Below, piece by piece: positions 24,921 through 31,977 of a DNA stretch of 64,000 bases (position 1 is its first letter; each line of letters starts with the position of its first letter). The position numbers were made by a program, and so were the translations under genes. The notes beneath the pieces were generated by a model. That model was not told the DNA's origin, did no database searches, and saw only the letters and a list, made by a program, of their open reading frames with translations. The DNA comes from an uncultured Bacteroidota bacterium (lineage in GTDB: Bacteria > Bacteroidota > Bacteroidia > Flavobacteriales > Flavobacteriaceae): positions 56,691 to 120,690 of the forward strand of contig CACMUP010000003.1 of the NCBI GenBank assembly GCA_902616905.1. Reading direction: 5' to 3'.

Positions 24921-25962
24921 ATGGAACTATCTTATCCCAAAGTAAAGAAACGTGCCGATGGTAATTTCTTTATTGAGTTTACACTAGCATCTAAAAGAAT
25001 GAGACTAGTCAATGGACAAAAAATAAAATTTAACCTCCAACCTAATTTATATCCTCCAAAGGAAAGAAAGTCTAAAGCAGAATTACTTGCTAAAGAGGTA
25101 TATAATTATCTGGTGAATAACGACTATACATTCAATCATGATACTCCAAAGAATGAATTAGAGCTATATGATTTACTTGTAAAAAATAAGCTTAATGAAC
25201 CTCTATCTGATAAATACAAAAAGGCTATTGAATCTATAGCTAGACTTTTTAGGGAACAGGTAATTCTTCATAAAACTATCCCCATTAGATTCACAAATAA
25301 TTATATTTCAGAATACATAAATCCAACGTTTTAATACAACTAGAAGCCATGTAAACGCCTTTTTAAGCTATTTGAAGCAGAATGATTTTCTAGTTGAAAT
25401 AAGCTCCCTAAAGCCACGAAAACAAGCTGAAACACTCCATAAACCAATAGAAGATGTTAAGTCATTATTAGAGGAAATAAGGCAGTATAATTTCAATCTA
25501 TTTTTATGTTGTAGTCTTACTTATGGGTGTTTGCTTCGTCCCCACAGAGAGATTAGACTTCTTAAGTGGAAAGACTTTAGTGACGATCTTAAATATGTTT
25601 CAATAGATGGAGGAAGAGTTAAATCAAAAAAGAATAGGGTAGTGCCAGTCCCTGAATTTATAAGAAAAAAATTATCACCAATAGGGAAGGAGTATAATAT
25701 ATTTTCTAATTCCACTATTGAACTTAACAAGGACTATTTTAAGACCCTTTGGAGTCGATTTAAGAAGCAATCTACACTTCTTAAAGATAATCAAACCATG
25801 TACTCTTTTAGACATTCTGGAGCAATAGATATCTTTAAAAGAACAGGTAGTATAACCAAGCTTCAGAAAGCTATGGGACACTCTTCTATAAATGTTAGTT
25901 TGACTAATTTAAGAGGATTAGAAATACCTGAACTTAATGAAGAAGATATGCCAATGATTTAG
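24921..25962 (+). pseudogene. Tyrosine recombinase, frameshifted and lacking the nucleophile
   Basis: Flavobacterial phage-type integrase of about 347 codons, starting MELSYPKVKKRADGNFFIEF. The N-terminal DNA-binding part runs to 25,334, where a T4 tract (25,329-25,332) has one base too many; in the +1 frame the protein continues F-NTTRSHVNAFLSYLKQND. The catalytic domain shows Arg I (YGCLLRPHREIRLLKW), the beta-hairpin Lys (KSKKNRVVPVP), RH in MYSFRHSGAI and the MGHSS histidine, but the tyrosine position reads SLTNLRGLE where active relatives have TYLRGLE (codon AAT, not TAT). Both lesions should abolish activity. The last codons PELNEEDMPMI-stop form repeat R7, and the first cassette gene overlaps the stop on the other strand. 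Confidence 0.85.
25927..25962 (+). repeat. Repeat R7, the native integrase 3' end
   Basis: CTGAACTTAATGAAGAAGAT followed by ATGCCAATGATTTAG, encoding PELNEEDMPMI-stop. This is the reference copy for the cassette repeats; similarity to internal copies begins near the CCTGAA and fades after GATATG. Confidence 0.9.
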
Positions 25963-26303
25963 TTTTTAATGTACCTCATTCCTTCAACTCCTTTAGTCAT
26001 TTGTACATTTACTTTTACTGGTTTATTATTTTTATTAATAAACTTAATTACTTCATCTGAAGCAACATATAATCTTAATTTTGCTTTTGGAGGTAAATCA
26101 ACCCCTTGAGTATATTTACCAGTTTGTTTTTTTTCTCCCTCTATTAATACTTTAAAATTTGATGTATTAGTTATTTCAGCTCTATAGTTTTTTGTGTTGT
26201 ATTCACCAAGAATAAAAGTTTCATTTGCAGGAATTGTTAGTCCAGATTTGAATGCAGAGCAGCTTACAAATAAAACTGCACACAAAAAAAATATTTTATC
26301 CAT
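25959..26303 (-). CDS. Small lipoprotein, cassette gene adjacent to integrase
   Basis: 114 residues; lipoprotein signal MDKIFFLCAVLFVSCSAFKS (lipobox FVSC). The mature part is beta-rich (ETFILGEYNTKNYRAEITN, FKVLIEGEKKQTGKYTQG, AKLRLYVASDEVIKFINK) and of unknown family. Its stop codon overlaps the integrase stop on the opposite strand, so the cassette begins exactly at the integrase terminus. No terminator hairpin at this junction, unlike the other units. Confidence 0.68.
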   Translation of the reverse strand: MDKIFFLCAVLFVSCSAFKSGLTIPANETFILGEYNTKNYRAEITNTSNFKVLIEGEKKQTGKYTQGVDLPPKAKLRLYVASDEVIKFINKNNKPVKVNVQMTKGVEGMRYIKN

Positions 26304-26332
26304 TCACAAATATATAATTATAACATATTATA

Positions 26333-26375
26333 AATACTCCCTGAACTTAATGAAGAGGATATGCCTATTATATAA
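26333..26375 (+). repeat. Cassette-boundary repeat R8
   Basis: AATACTCC then CTGAACTTAATGAAGAGGAT and ATGCCTATTATATAA; integrase frame PELNEEDMPII-stop. Best match to the native integrase end in the array. Confidence 0.88.
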
Positions 26376-26380
26376 AAAAA

Positions 26381-26397
26381 CCCTCCACTTGGGAGGG
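26381..26397 (-). terminator. Cassette gene terminator
   Basis: CCCTCC-ACTTG-GGAGGG with seven T following on the minus strand. Ends the transcript of the gene at 26,406 just before repeat R8. Same hairpin, one base different in the loop, as at 18,903. Confidence 0.87.
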
Positions 26398-26405
26398 TAA
26401 TAAAA

Positions 26406-27146
26406 TTATTTACTTTGAAATGCTTTATACATTATAACTCTTTGTTTTAAGTCTCTTAAGTTATTCATGTTTACACTTTCCTTATCTGGATCACTTTGAG
26501 CAATACCACCCATACCTGTTTTTATGAAATCTAAATAGTTATTATACCAATCTATTGTGGTGTGAGAATAATATGTGTCTGTTCCATAATTATCAAGGCG
26601 TCTATGCAAAGTCCATCCTTGTCTTGGAGAATTTGATGAAATGGATTTATTTAACTTTACTTCAGCTTGTTCATAAGACCCATATTTGTCATTTTTTAAC
26701 TTCATAAAATTTAAAACCATAATATTTGCTGGTAAATCAACACCTTTCTTACTTACGGATTTCAAATTATTCCATTTATGTCTGTATACAAGTTTTCTTA
26801 TGTTACTGGCATCATTTTGAAATCTTTCCCAGTCTTTTTCACTTGTATTAATTTCCTTTAAAGCGTTAAAATCATCATTTGAATTTTCCTTACTAATGTC
26901 ATAAATGAAAGTGACCATATGTGTAAAATCTTCATCAGGATTATGTATAACTCTCCATACTGTAAATTCTTCTATTATACCTTTATCTTTTCTAGCTTGA
27001 TTGTATGGAAGAAATTTTTCTTTGATTAATTCTTCATATGCTTCAACATCATCAGCTTTTATAAAATGCTGATCGTAAATAAAATTTGGATTTTGAGCAA
27101 AAATATTAAATGAAAGCATTAATGCTATAAAAAAATATTTTTTCAT
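26406..27146 (-). CDS. Exported two-domain alpha-beta barrel-like protein, cassette gene
   Basis: 246 residues with a signal peptide (MKKYFFIALMLSFNIFAQ). Halves FIYDQHFIKADDVEAYEELI...EEFTVWRVIHNPDEDFTHMV and IMVLNFMKLKNDKYGSYEQA...GWTLHRRLDNYGTDTYYSHT show tandem ferredoxin-like ABM-type domains, as in the gene at 22,132. Presumably periplasmic. Leader TTAACTATAAACCAAAAT and AATTTGTATATTTAT upstream fit the cassette pattern. Confidence 0.72.
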   Translation of the reverse strand: MKKYFFIALMLSFNIFAQNPNFIYDQHFIKADDVEAYEELIKEKFLPYNQARKDKGIIEEFTVWRVIHNPDEDFTHMVTFIYDISKENSNDDFNALKEINTSEKDWERFQNDASNIRKLVYRHKWNNLKSVSKKGVDLPANIMVLNFMKLKNDKYGSYEQAEVKLNKSISSNSPRQGWTLHRRLDNYGTDTYYSHTTIDWYNNYLDFIKTGMGGIAQSDPDKESVNMNNLRDLKQRVIMYKAFQSK

Positions 27147-27172
27147 TTATTTTGGTTTATAGTTAATATTAT

Positions 27173-27211
27173 AAATATACAAATTACTCCCTGAACTTAA
27201 TGAAGAAGAAC
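27173..27211 (+). repeat. Cassette-boundary repeat R9 (truncated)
   Basis: AAATATACAAATTACTCCCT then GAACTTAATGAAGAAGAACA; identical to the consensus up to GAAGAAG, then diverges, so this appears to be the right edge of the array where unrelated sequence was joined at the core. Confidence 0.82.
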
Positions 27212-27275
27212 ACCAATTCAAAGAAAGAATTTTTGAATGGATTATAAATATTCCTTAACGCTCGTTTATTATCAG

Positions 27276-27395
27276 TTATTCGCTAAATAATTTCTGTCTT
27301 ATATACCCTGATAAGGATATTCTATTTCTTTTACATATTTCAAGTAGTTCTGCTTTGTCTTGTTTATCGATTTTGAAGATAATTACTGATTCCAT
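27276..27395 (-). CDS. Ribbon-helix-helix-like small protein (39 aa)
   Basis: MESVIIFKIDKQDKAELLEI then CKRNRISLSGYIRQKLFSE: one beta strand, then two helices with the S.S.YIR.KL pattern typical of ribbon-helix-helix DNA-binding proteins encoded by mobile elements. Just beyond repeat R9. It might be a truncated relic of a mobilisation or antitoxin gene. Confidence 0.55.
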   Translation of the reverse strand: MESVIIFKIDKQDKAELLEICKRNRISLSGYIRQKLFSE

Positions 27396-28025
27396 AGGTT
27401 AATTAATGTTAGGTTATTAGTTAGATGAATAATGTATATTGGATATGTAACGGTATTTAGTTGACTCTATATAAAACTTTCGCTTTGGAGAATTAAATAA
27501 GATTAATTCCTCCACCCCTCCTCATAGGTAGATTTAAGTTTAATCATGTTTATCGCAGTAAGTTGAATGGAGGTGGGGCGGATACGAAATCTACAAAGGA
27601 TGCCTCCGCAATTCTTACAGCTGGGTATACCTGATCCAACAGCCTTACACTTATGACTGAAGTATAGCTGGTTTAATATGAGCTCCAACATTCATTTATT
27701 AAAGTAACTAATAGGAAGTATTTTGTTTTATAATAACTATTACTCTCTTGGAGTAACTAAAAAAGAAGAAATAAAACTCGGTTTTAAATACAGTTAGGGC
27801 GTATTGAAAGAGACATTATATATTATTTTCGCTCCAAATATTGGGTTTTCTTTTTTGGGAGTATAACTATCTATTAATTAAGGATAACGGTTTGTAAATG
27901 TATAACTATCCCATAAGGAGTAAAACCTTATCCTCCGCCCACCAAAGTTATAAAGAATATTTTGCAATATCAAGTTTTAACTACTTGATTTACAAACATT
28001 TAGAACTGCCAAATTGTTAAAATCT
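27396..28025. other. Gap with unusual base composition, no supported gene
   Basis: The stretch 27,505-27,690 is more GC-rich than its surroundings; a 62-codon minus-strand frame there has a Cys pattern (CKAVGSGIPSCKNCGGILC) but no start context or relatives that I know. Short GGAG/CTCC-containing words recur (27,488; 27,756; 27,828; 27,917). Could be a mobilisation or replication remnant; I cannot support more. Confidence 0.4.
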
Positions 28026-28775
28026 CTATTCTTTATTTTCGCTTAATAACATTATCAAGTTCGATATTTTATCTGGAGCAGACCATTGAGGATTGTGATC
28101 TGATTCGAAATAAATAACCTCCCAACCTTTTAAACTTGCTTTTTCAGCTTGTGTTGCGAAATCGTCTTCTTCAGCCTTTTTATTTTTTTCAACTGTATGG
28201 ATATAAACAGAGGGTATATTTTCTCTTTCTTTATTTGTAAGAATGATCTTATCTGTCATCGTATTTATTGGATGAGGAACGTCTTTTGGTGGAAGTTTAT
28301 TTTTATCAACCCATGCTGGAACTATCCCACCTGTTTTAATATCGTTTTCTGTTGGAGTAAACCCAAATATTGAAAAAACACTTTCATTATTTACTGGAAC
28401 AATTGCATCAAGATAAACTAACTTTCTTATTCTTTGTGGTATTGAGTCAGCAACGCCAGTTATTACCATACCTCCATAACTATGACCGACTAAAATAATT
28501 TCAGATAACTCTTCATATAATATTACATTAATAATATCATTGATATGTGTTTTCAAGTTTATATCCTTCGACAATAAATGGGCTTTTTCACCTAATCCGC
28601 TTAAAGTAGGTCTGTATACGTTAGCTCTTTTATTCGTAAGTAGTTCGTCAACCTTTTTAAAAGACCAACCGCCTCCCCAAGCACCATGAACAATTAAGAT
28701 GGTAGGATCTGAATTAAATTGTGGAAAAACATTAAGTGAAATAAGAAATATAAAAGTGAATAAGAGTTTTTTCAT
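28026..28775 (-). CDS. Exported alpha/beta hydrolase
   Basis: 249 residues with a signal peptide (MKKLLFTFIFLISLNVFPQ). Alpha/beta-hydrolase landmarks: ILIVHGAWGGGWSF (oxyanion HG), the nucleophile elbow LVGHSYGGMVITG (Ser about 96), LVYLDAIVP, and the His in ESDHNPQWSAPDKI (about 227). This resembles the salicylate/pyrethroid-esterase-like subgroup; the substrate cannot be assigned. Last gene of a four-gene minus-strand operon; 2-nt gap to the 66-residue gene. Confidence 0.85.
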   Translation of the reverse strand: MKKLLFTFIFLISLNVFPQFNSDPTILIVHGAWGGGWSFKKVDELLTNKRANVYRPTLSGLGEKAHLLSKDINLKTHINDIINVILYEELSEIILVGHSYGGMVITGVADSIPQRIRKLVYLDAIVPVNNESVFSIFGFTPTENDIKTGGIVPAWVDKNKLPPKDVPHPINTMTDKIILTNKERENIPSVYIHTVEKNKKAEEDDFATQAEKASLKGWEVIYFESDHNPQWSAPDKISNLIMLLSENKE

Positions 28776-28777
28776 TG

Positions 28778-28978
28778 TTATTTATTTAAACAATAATTGG
28801 TGTTAAGATAATTATATATTAAAATCTCTTCATCACTTATTGGAGAAAAGTCTTTTCCTATAAACTTATCAAAATCAATATATTTTGGTTTTCCAGCATC
28901 TTCATAAGCTTTAGAGTAGTTGCACTTACCAGAGCATTTACAAGGGTAACCATTTGGGAAGAGAGGGACTTCAATCAT
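28778..28978 (-). CDS. Cysteine-containing small protein (66 aa), relative of 19,869 product
   Basis: MIEVPLFPNGYPCKCSGKCN then YSKAYEDAGKPKYIDFDKFI and IGKDFSP...NTNYCLNK. Shares (F/Y)PC, C.Y, GKP..I, IGK..P and YC..K with the 70-residue protein at 19,869. The clustered cysteines suggest a metal site or disulfides. Its ATG overlaps the preceding gene's TGA (ATGA). Both members lie inside the accessory region next to membrane microprotein genes, so the pair may work with them. Confidence 0.6.
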   Translation of the reverse strand: MIEVPLFPNGYPCKCSGKCNYSKAYEDAGKPKYIDFDKFIGKDFSPISDEEILIYNYLNTNYCLNK

Positions 28979-29118
28979 TTTATTCCAAATAGTTTCTTAA
29001 ATGTTTTTATTTCACATTTATAAAACTTATTGAGACTTTTACTATCCTTACCCTTAATAATAAGCAAGAATTCACCTCCGAGACAACAGATTAAAGCTAT
29101 TAGTAATCCATAATTCAT
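28975..29118 (-). CDS. Small membrane protein (47 aa)
   Basis: MNYGLLIALICCLGGEFLLI then IKGKDSKSLNKFYKCEIKT and FKKLFGIK: one membrane helix with a LGG motif and a basic soluble tail. Overlaps the preceding gene by 4 nt and the following by ATGA, so all are translationally coupled. The N-terminal helix resembles the optional upstream extension of the SnoaL-like gene at 14,417 (LIISLICVLGGSYIIIL). Confidence 0.5.
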   Translation of the reverse strand: MNYGLLIALICCLGGEFLLIIKGKDSKSLNKFYKCEIKTFKKLFGIK

Positions 29119-29414
29119 TTTTTGTTTTTTTGAATATTTACTATAGTGTCATTGCCCATAATAATAAGTACTTTTTCTTTACTATTATTTTCTTTTTGAG
29201 AATTAGAATTGATGTGAATTGAATCCTCATCATTTATAATGTCAACCTTCACATCTGATAAATCGATTATCTCTATTTTATCTTCTATTTTATCTACTGC
29301 ATTGAATATGAAACCTCCAATAGCAAATGATAATACAAGCCCTAAAATGAGTTGAATTACAAATAGAGATAAAGCAATTATTCCTAGTACTTGGAGTATT
29401 TTTTTTAAGTCCAT
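29115..29414 (-). CDS. Membrane-anchored small protein (99 aa)
   Basis: MDLKKILQVLGIIALSLFVI through about residue 38 forms one or two membrane helices (LGLVLSFAIGGFIF), followed by an acidic domain (VDKIEDKIEIIDLSDVKVDI, INDEDSIHINSN) and a KEKVLIIMGNDTIVNIQ strand pair. Unknown family. First gene of the coupled operon leading to the hydrolase. Confidence 0.58.
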   Translation of the reverse strand: MDLKKILQVLGIIALSLFVIQLILGLVLSFAIGGFIFNAVDKIEDKIEIIDLSDVKVDIINDEDSIHINSNSQKENNSKEKVLIIMGNDTIVNIQKNKK

Positions 29415-29589
29415 AATTCTTGATTTGTCTTTCGAAATTACTATAATTTGTCAAATTATTTATCAAAATATTTATTGTTAAACAATCTATCAGTTCTAAA
29501 AGTGCCAGAAATAGAGAGTAGATCAATATATGTTTAATGGAGTAATCTCGTCAGAGTCCCTATATAGTTACAATGAGAGACATAGTCTC

Positions 29590-29808
29590 GAATGAATTTC
29601 GACTAAAAAAGCGTGCCAAATGCGTGCCAAAATCGGTCTGTTTTTCGTATATTTAAGTGTAAATCGTTCTTAAACTTGTATTCGCTTTTTTGGAGAATGC
29701 AGTTGGTTAGTCCCAATAAAAAAAGGGATTCAACAGAATCCCTTAAGGGTGGAAGATCGGGCTCGAACCGACGACTTCCTGAACCACAATCAGGCGCTCT
29801 AACCAACT
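29590..29808. repeat. Right copy of tRNA-His flank direct repeat (putative attachment site)
   Basis: Counterpart of 24,611-24,833, including the terminator and the tRNA 3' portion. Also contains GCGTGCCAAATGCGTGCCAA (29,611-29,630), and a related ACGTGCCAAAAATGG occurs at the start of the integrase gene (24,909), so the element's end sequence may be shared. Confidence 0.72.
29723..29744 (-). terminator. tRNA-His terminator
   Basis: AAGGGATTC-TGTT-GAATCCCTT, a perfect 9-bp stem on the minus strand followed by TTTTTTT. Confidence 0.92.
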
Positions 29809-29822
29809 GAGCTACAACCACC
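29748..29822 (-). tRNA. tRNA-His (GTG)
   Basis: Anticodon stem CCTGA/TCAGG with loop TTGTGGT (anticodon GTG); D-arm AGCTC.GAGC, T-arm GTCGG-TTCGAGC-CCGAT, extra G at -1 and C at the discriminator position as expected for tRNA-His. The acceptor stem GTGGTTG/CTTCCAC has two adjacent T-T mismatches at pairs 5 and 6; the 3' strand would match GTGGAAG perfectly. The 3' end is shared with the truncated copy at 24,774. No CCA is encoded. Confidence 0.88.
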
Positions 29823-29985
29823 ATTAACTTAAATCCTTATTTTATAGCATCTAGCGCTCTAATATTTATAAGGGTTTTTCCAAATGTAGATGTTTAAATT
29901 AGTATCCAATTTTGTATCCATTTAAAAAATGTGTTGATTTTTAGTAAACACCTTTAACATCCAGTAAGTTCAAAAATAATAAAAA

Positions 29986-31551
29986 TTAATTCATAATAAA
30001 TGGGATTTCCATTGCAGTAGGAGTAGAAACTTCTTTAGATTTTTTAACCATATTTTCCACTTCCTTCATCAATTTTGCATTCTCAATTACAATACCATCT
30101 TTGATTGTATAAATAATTCCACCTTTTCTAACCATTTCTCCAGAATTTTCGGTAGTTAAAGCACCAAAACTATACATATTTCTTAAATTGTATAAAGGAC
30201 TCTCATTTATTACAATCAAATCAGCTATATATCCTGGTCTTACAAGTCCTAGTTTTTCTTGTCTTAATGTCATAGCGCTATTAAGCGTAGCTGATTTCAA
30301 TACCTCTAATGTATGCATACCAGTTTCTCTTAAAAGCTGTAATTCTCTAATATTAGAAAAGCCTGGGGTCGCAAAAATATAACTATCATCAGTTCCATAA
30401 GCTACTCTACCTCCTCGCTTGTTAAATTCAAAAATTAAATCCCCCCAAAGATCAAAAGCTTTAGACCAATAATATTCATCATCACTAGTCCAATCATAGT
30501 GATATGCTCCATGATAATTTGGATCAGGACCATTACGTTCAATTAGTAATTGATGAGTATATTTTTTATGCCAAGGAAGACTTTGTGCTCTAATTATATC
30601 TCTATTTGCTTCATAAACTACACGAGTTGGAAGCATAGTTACACCATAGTGAAAAAGAGAATCGGCAACTTCAGTAAGCAATCTTTTTTCATTAGTTTCA
30701 GACCATACTTTTCCCGCTTGTCTAAATCTTTCATTTTCATCATTGTAATTATAAGTAGGTTTAAAATTTTGAACTTGTCGGTCAAGAGCAGATTCAGCAT
30801 AAGCATAATGGTGTTCTATCATTGTTACTCCTAATCTTGCTGCATCAACTGCTTGTGTGACTGCAGTCGTACTAGGTGGAATATGATAAGTAGTAATTCC
30901 TCCATTTTTTGTAACCTCTTCGCAAACTGCCTTAAGTAATTCTTGACTCCATCCCAAATTTCCAGCATTAACAACATGGGCTCCTCTTGCAAACATTTGT
31001 TTTATAACTTCTGGAGCATTTTTTGGGTCATCTAATTCAACTTTATTAAAATTTGTCATTTCACCATAAGACCATATAGGGAATAATTTAGGAGCAAGAA
31101 TTTTATTTTGTTCACTTAGTTTTGCCTGTTCCATACCTGATTTTAGTCCTCTATCAGAAGCTGGTACCATTGTTGTTACTCCATGCGCGAGTTTTAAATA
31201 ATAAACATATTCTAATGGCATAGGTTCAGTTCTAAGATGCATATGGAGATCAATCATACCCGGCATTACATATTTTCCTTTAGCATCAATAACTCTATCT
31301 CCTTCTTCTCTTTTAATATTACCTCTTCTTTTTGCTGTTACAGGATCAAAAGGAATCATGTCAAATATTTTATTTTTTTTAATAATAATGTCATACGGTC
31401 CAACTGGGGGACCTCCAAATCCAGGAATTACCATAGCTCCTCTAATTACTAATTTTTTATAGGGACCATTTGCTAGACCATTAAATTTTTCTTGAGAATA
31501 AGCATTATTTATTGTAGCGAGGATTAAAAAAAGGAGGGGTAATTTTTTCAT
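29986..31551 (-). CDS. Exported amidohydrolase family protein
   Basis: About 521 residues from ATG 31,551 (MKKLPLLFLILATINNAYSQ signal peptide). Metal-dependent TIM-barrel hydrolase: KYVMPGMIDLHMHLRTEP carries the HxH pair, THHYAYAES region (TMIEHHYAYAES) and YGTDDSYIFATPG the late Asp ligand, and the C-terminal beta-sandwich strand RPGYIADLIVINESPLYNLR is typical of imidazolonepropionase/prolidase-like members. Substrate not assignable; exported members often act on cyclic amides or dipeptides. Right of the tRNA-His, so likely core genome. Confidence 0.88.
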   Translation of the reverse strand: MKKLPLLFLILATINNAYSQEKFNGLANGPYKKLVIRGAMVIPGFGGPPVGPYDIIIKKNKIFDMIPFDPVTAKRRGNIKREEGDRVIDAKGKYVMPGMIDLHMHLRTEPMPLEYVYYLKLAHGVTTMVPASDRGLKSGMEQAKLSEQNKILAPKLFPIWSYGEMTNFNKVELDDPKNAPEVIKQMFARGAHVVNAGNLGWSQELLKAVCEEVTKNGGITTYHIPPSTTAVTQAVDAARLGVTMIEHHYAYAESALDRQVQNFKPTYNYNDENERFRQAGKVWSETNEKRLLTEVADSLFHYGVTMLPTRVVYEANRDIIRAQSLPWHKKYTHQLLIERNGPDPNYHGAYHYDWTSDDEYYWSKAFDLWGDLIFEFNKRGGRVAYGTDDSYIFATPGFSNIRELQLLRETGMHTLEVLKSATLNSAMTLRQEKLGLVRPGYIADLIVINESPLYNLRNMYSFGALTTENSGEMVRKGGIIYTIKDGIVIENAKLMKEVENMVKKSKEVSTPTAMEIPFIMN

Positions 31552-31569
31552 AACATTATTTTTTTTCAA

Positions 31570-31977
31570 GTTAGTTATTTACTTACACATTTACATTAAA
31601 ACAATAGTGCTTTAATTAATCTTATTTATTATTGATTTTAAAAACTTTACCTTTGAAATATTTATTCCCTTGAAAAAAAATCTAGCTTTAAGGTGTTTTT
31701 TTTATTGCTTTTACATTTTTTTAAATACTTTTTTAGTGTATCTTTTATTATTTACGTGAGTTAATTTGAATTTTCATAAAGATTAAATATTTATTAATCA
31801 TCTTGAAATCATAATATTATAAAAAGAGCTTGTTAAAAAACTTTTTTTAAATTTATTTTAAGATTTAAGTTGAATAAATACTAAATTTTATTGAATACGT
31901 ATCATTGAATGTATGGATTTGAAAAAACTAATAAAACTTCTTACCGAAATTTAATTATTTGTTAATAAGTCAGATCA
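31570..31977. other. Intergenic, AT-rich, no gene found
   Basis: T-rich stretch with no supported frame on either strand. Presumably carries divergent promoters for the amidohydrolase (minus) and the Kazal lipoprotein (plus). Confidence 0.5.

Noticed and set aside
24921..25962. Programmed frameshift in the integrase
   Set aside because: The T4 tract lacks usual slippery-heptamer and stimulator features, and the missing catalytic tyrosine already indicates decay.
15271..27211. Classical integron with attC sites
   Set aside because: Repeats are short, lack the inverted R'/R'' structure of attC as far as I can see, and match the integrase coding end; the recombinase lacks the IntI-type sequence.
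27503..27691. 62-codon Cys-containing minus-strand frame
   Set aside because: No start-site context or known relatives; composition shift noted but coding not supported.
29603..29824. 73-codon frame over tRNA-His
   Set aside because: Shadow of the tRNA gene and terminator; no independent coding evidence.
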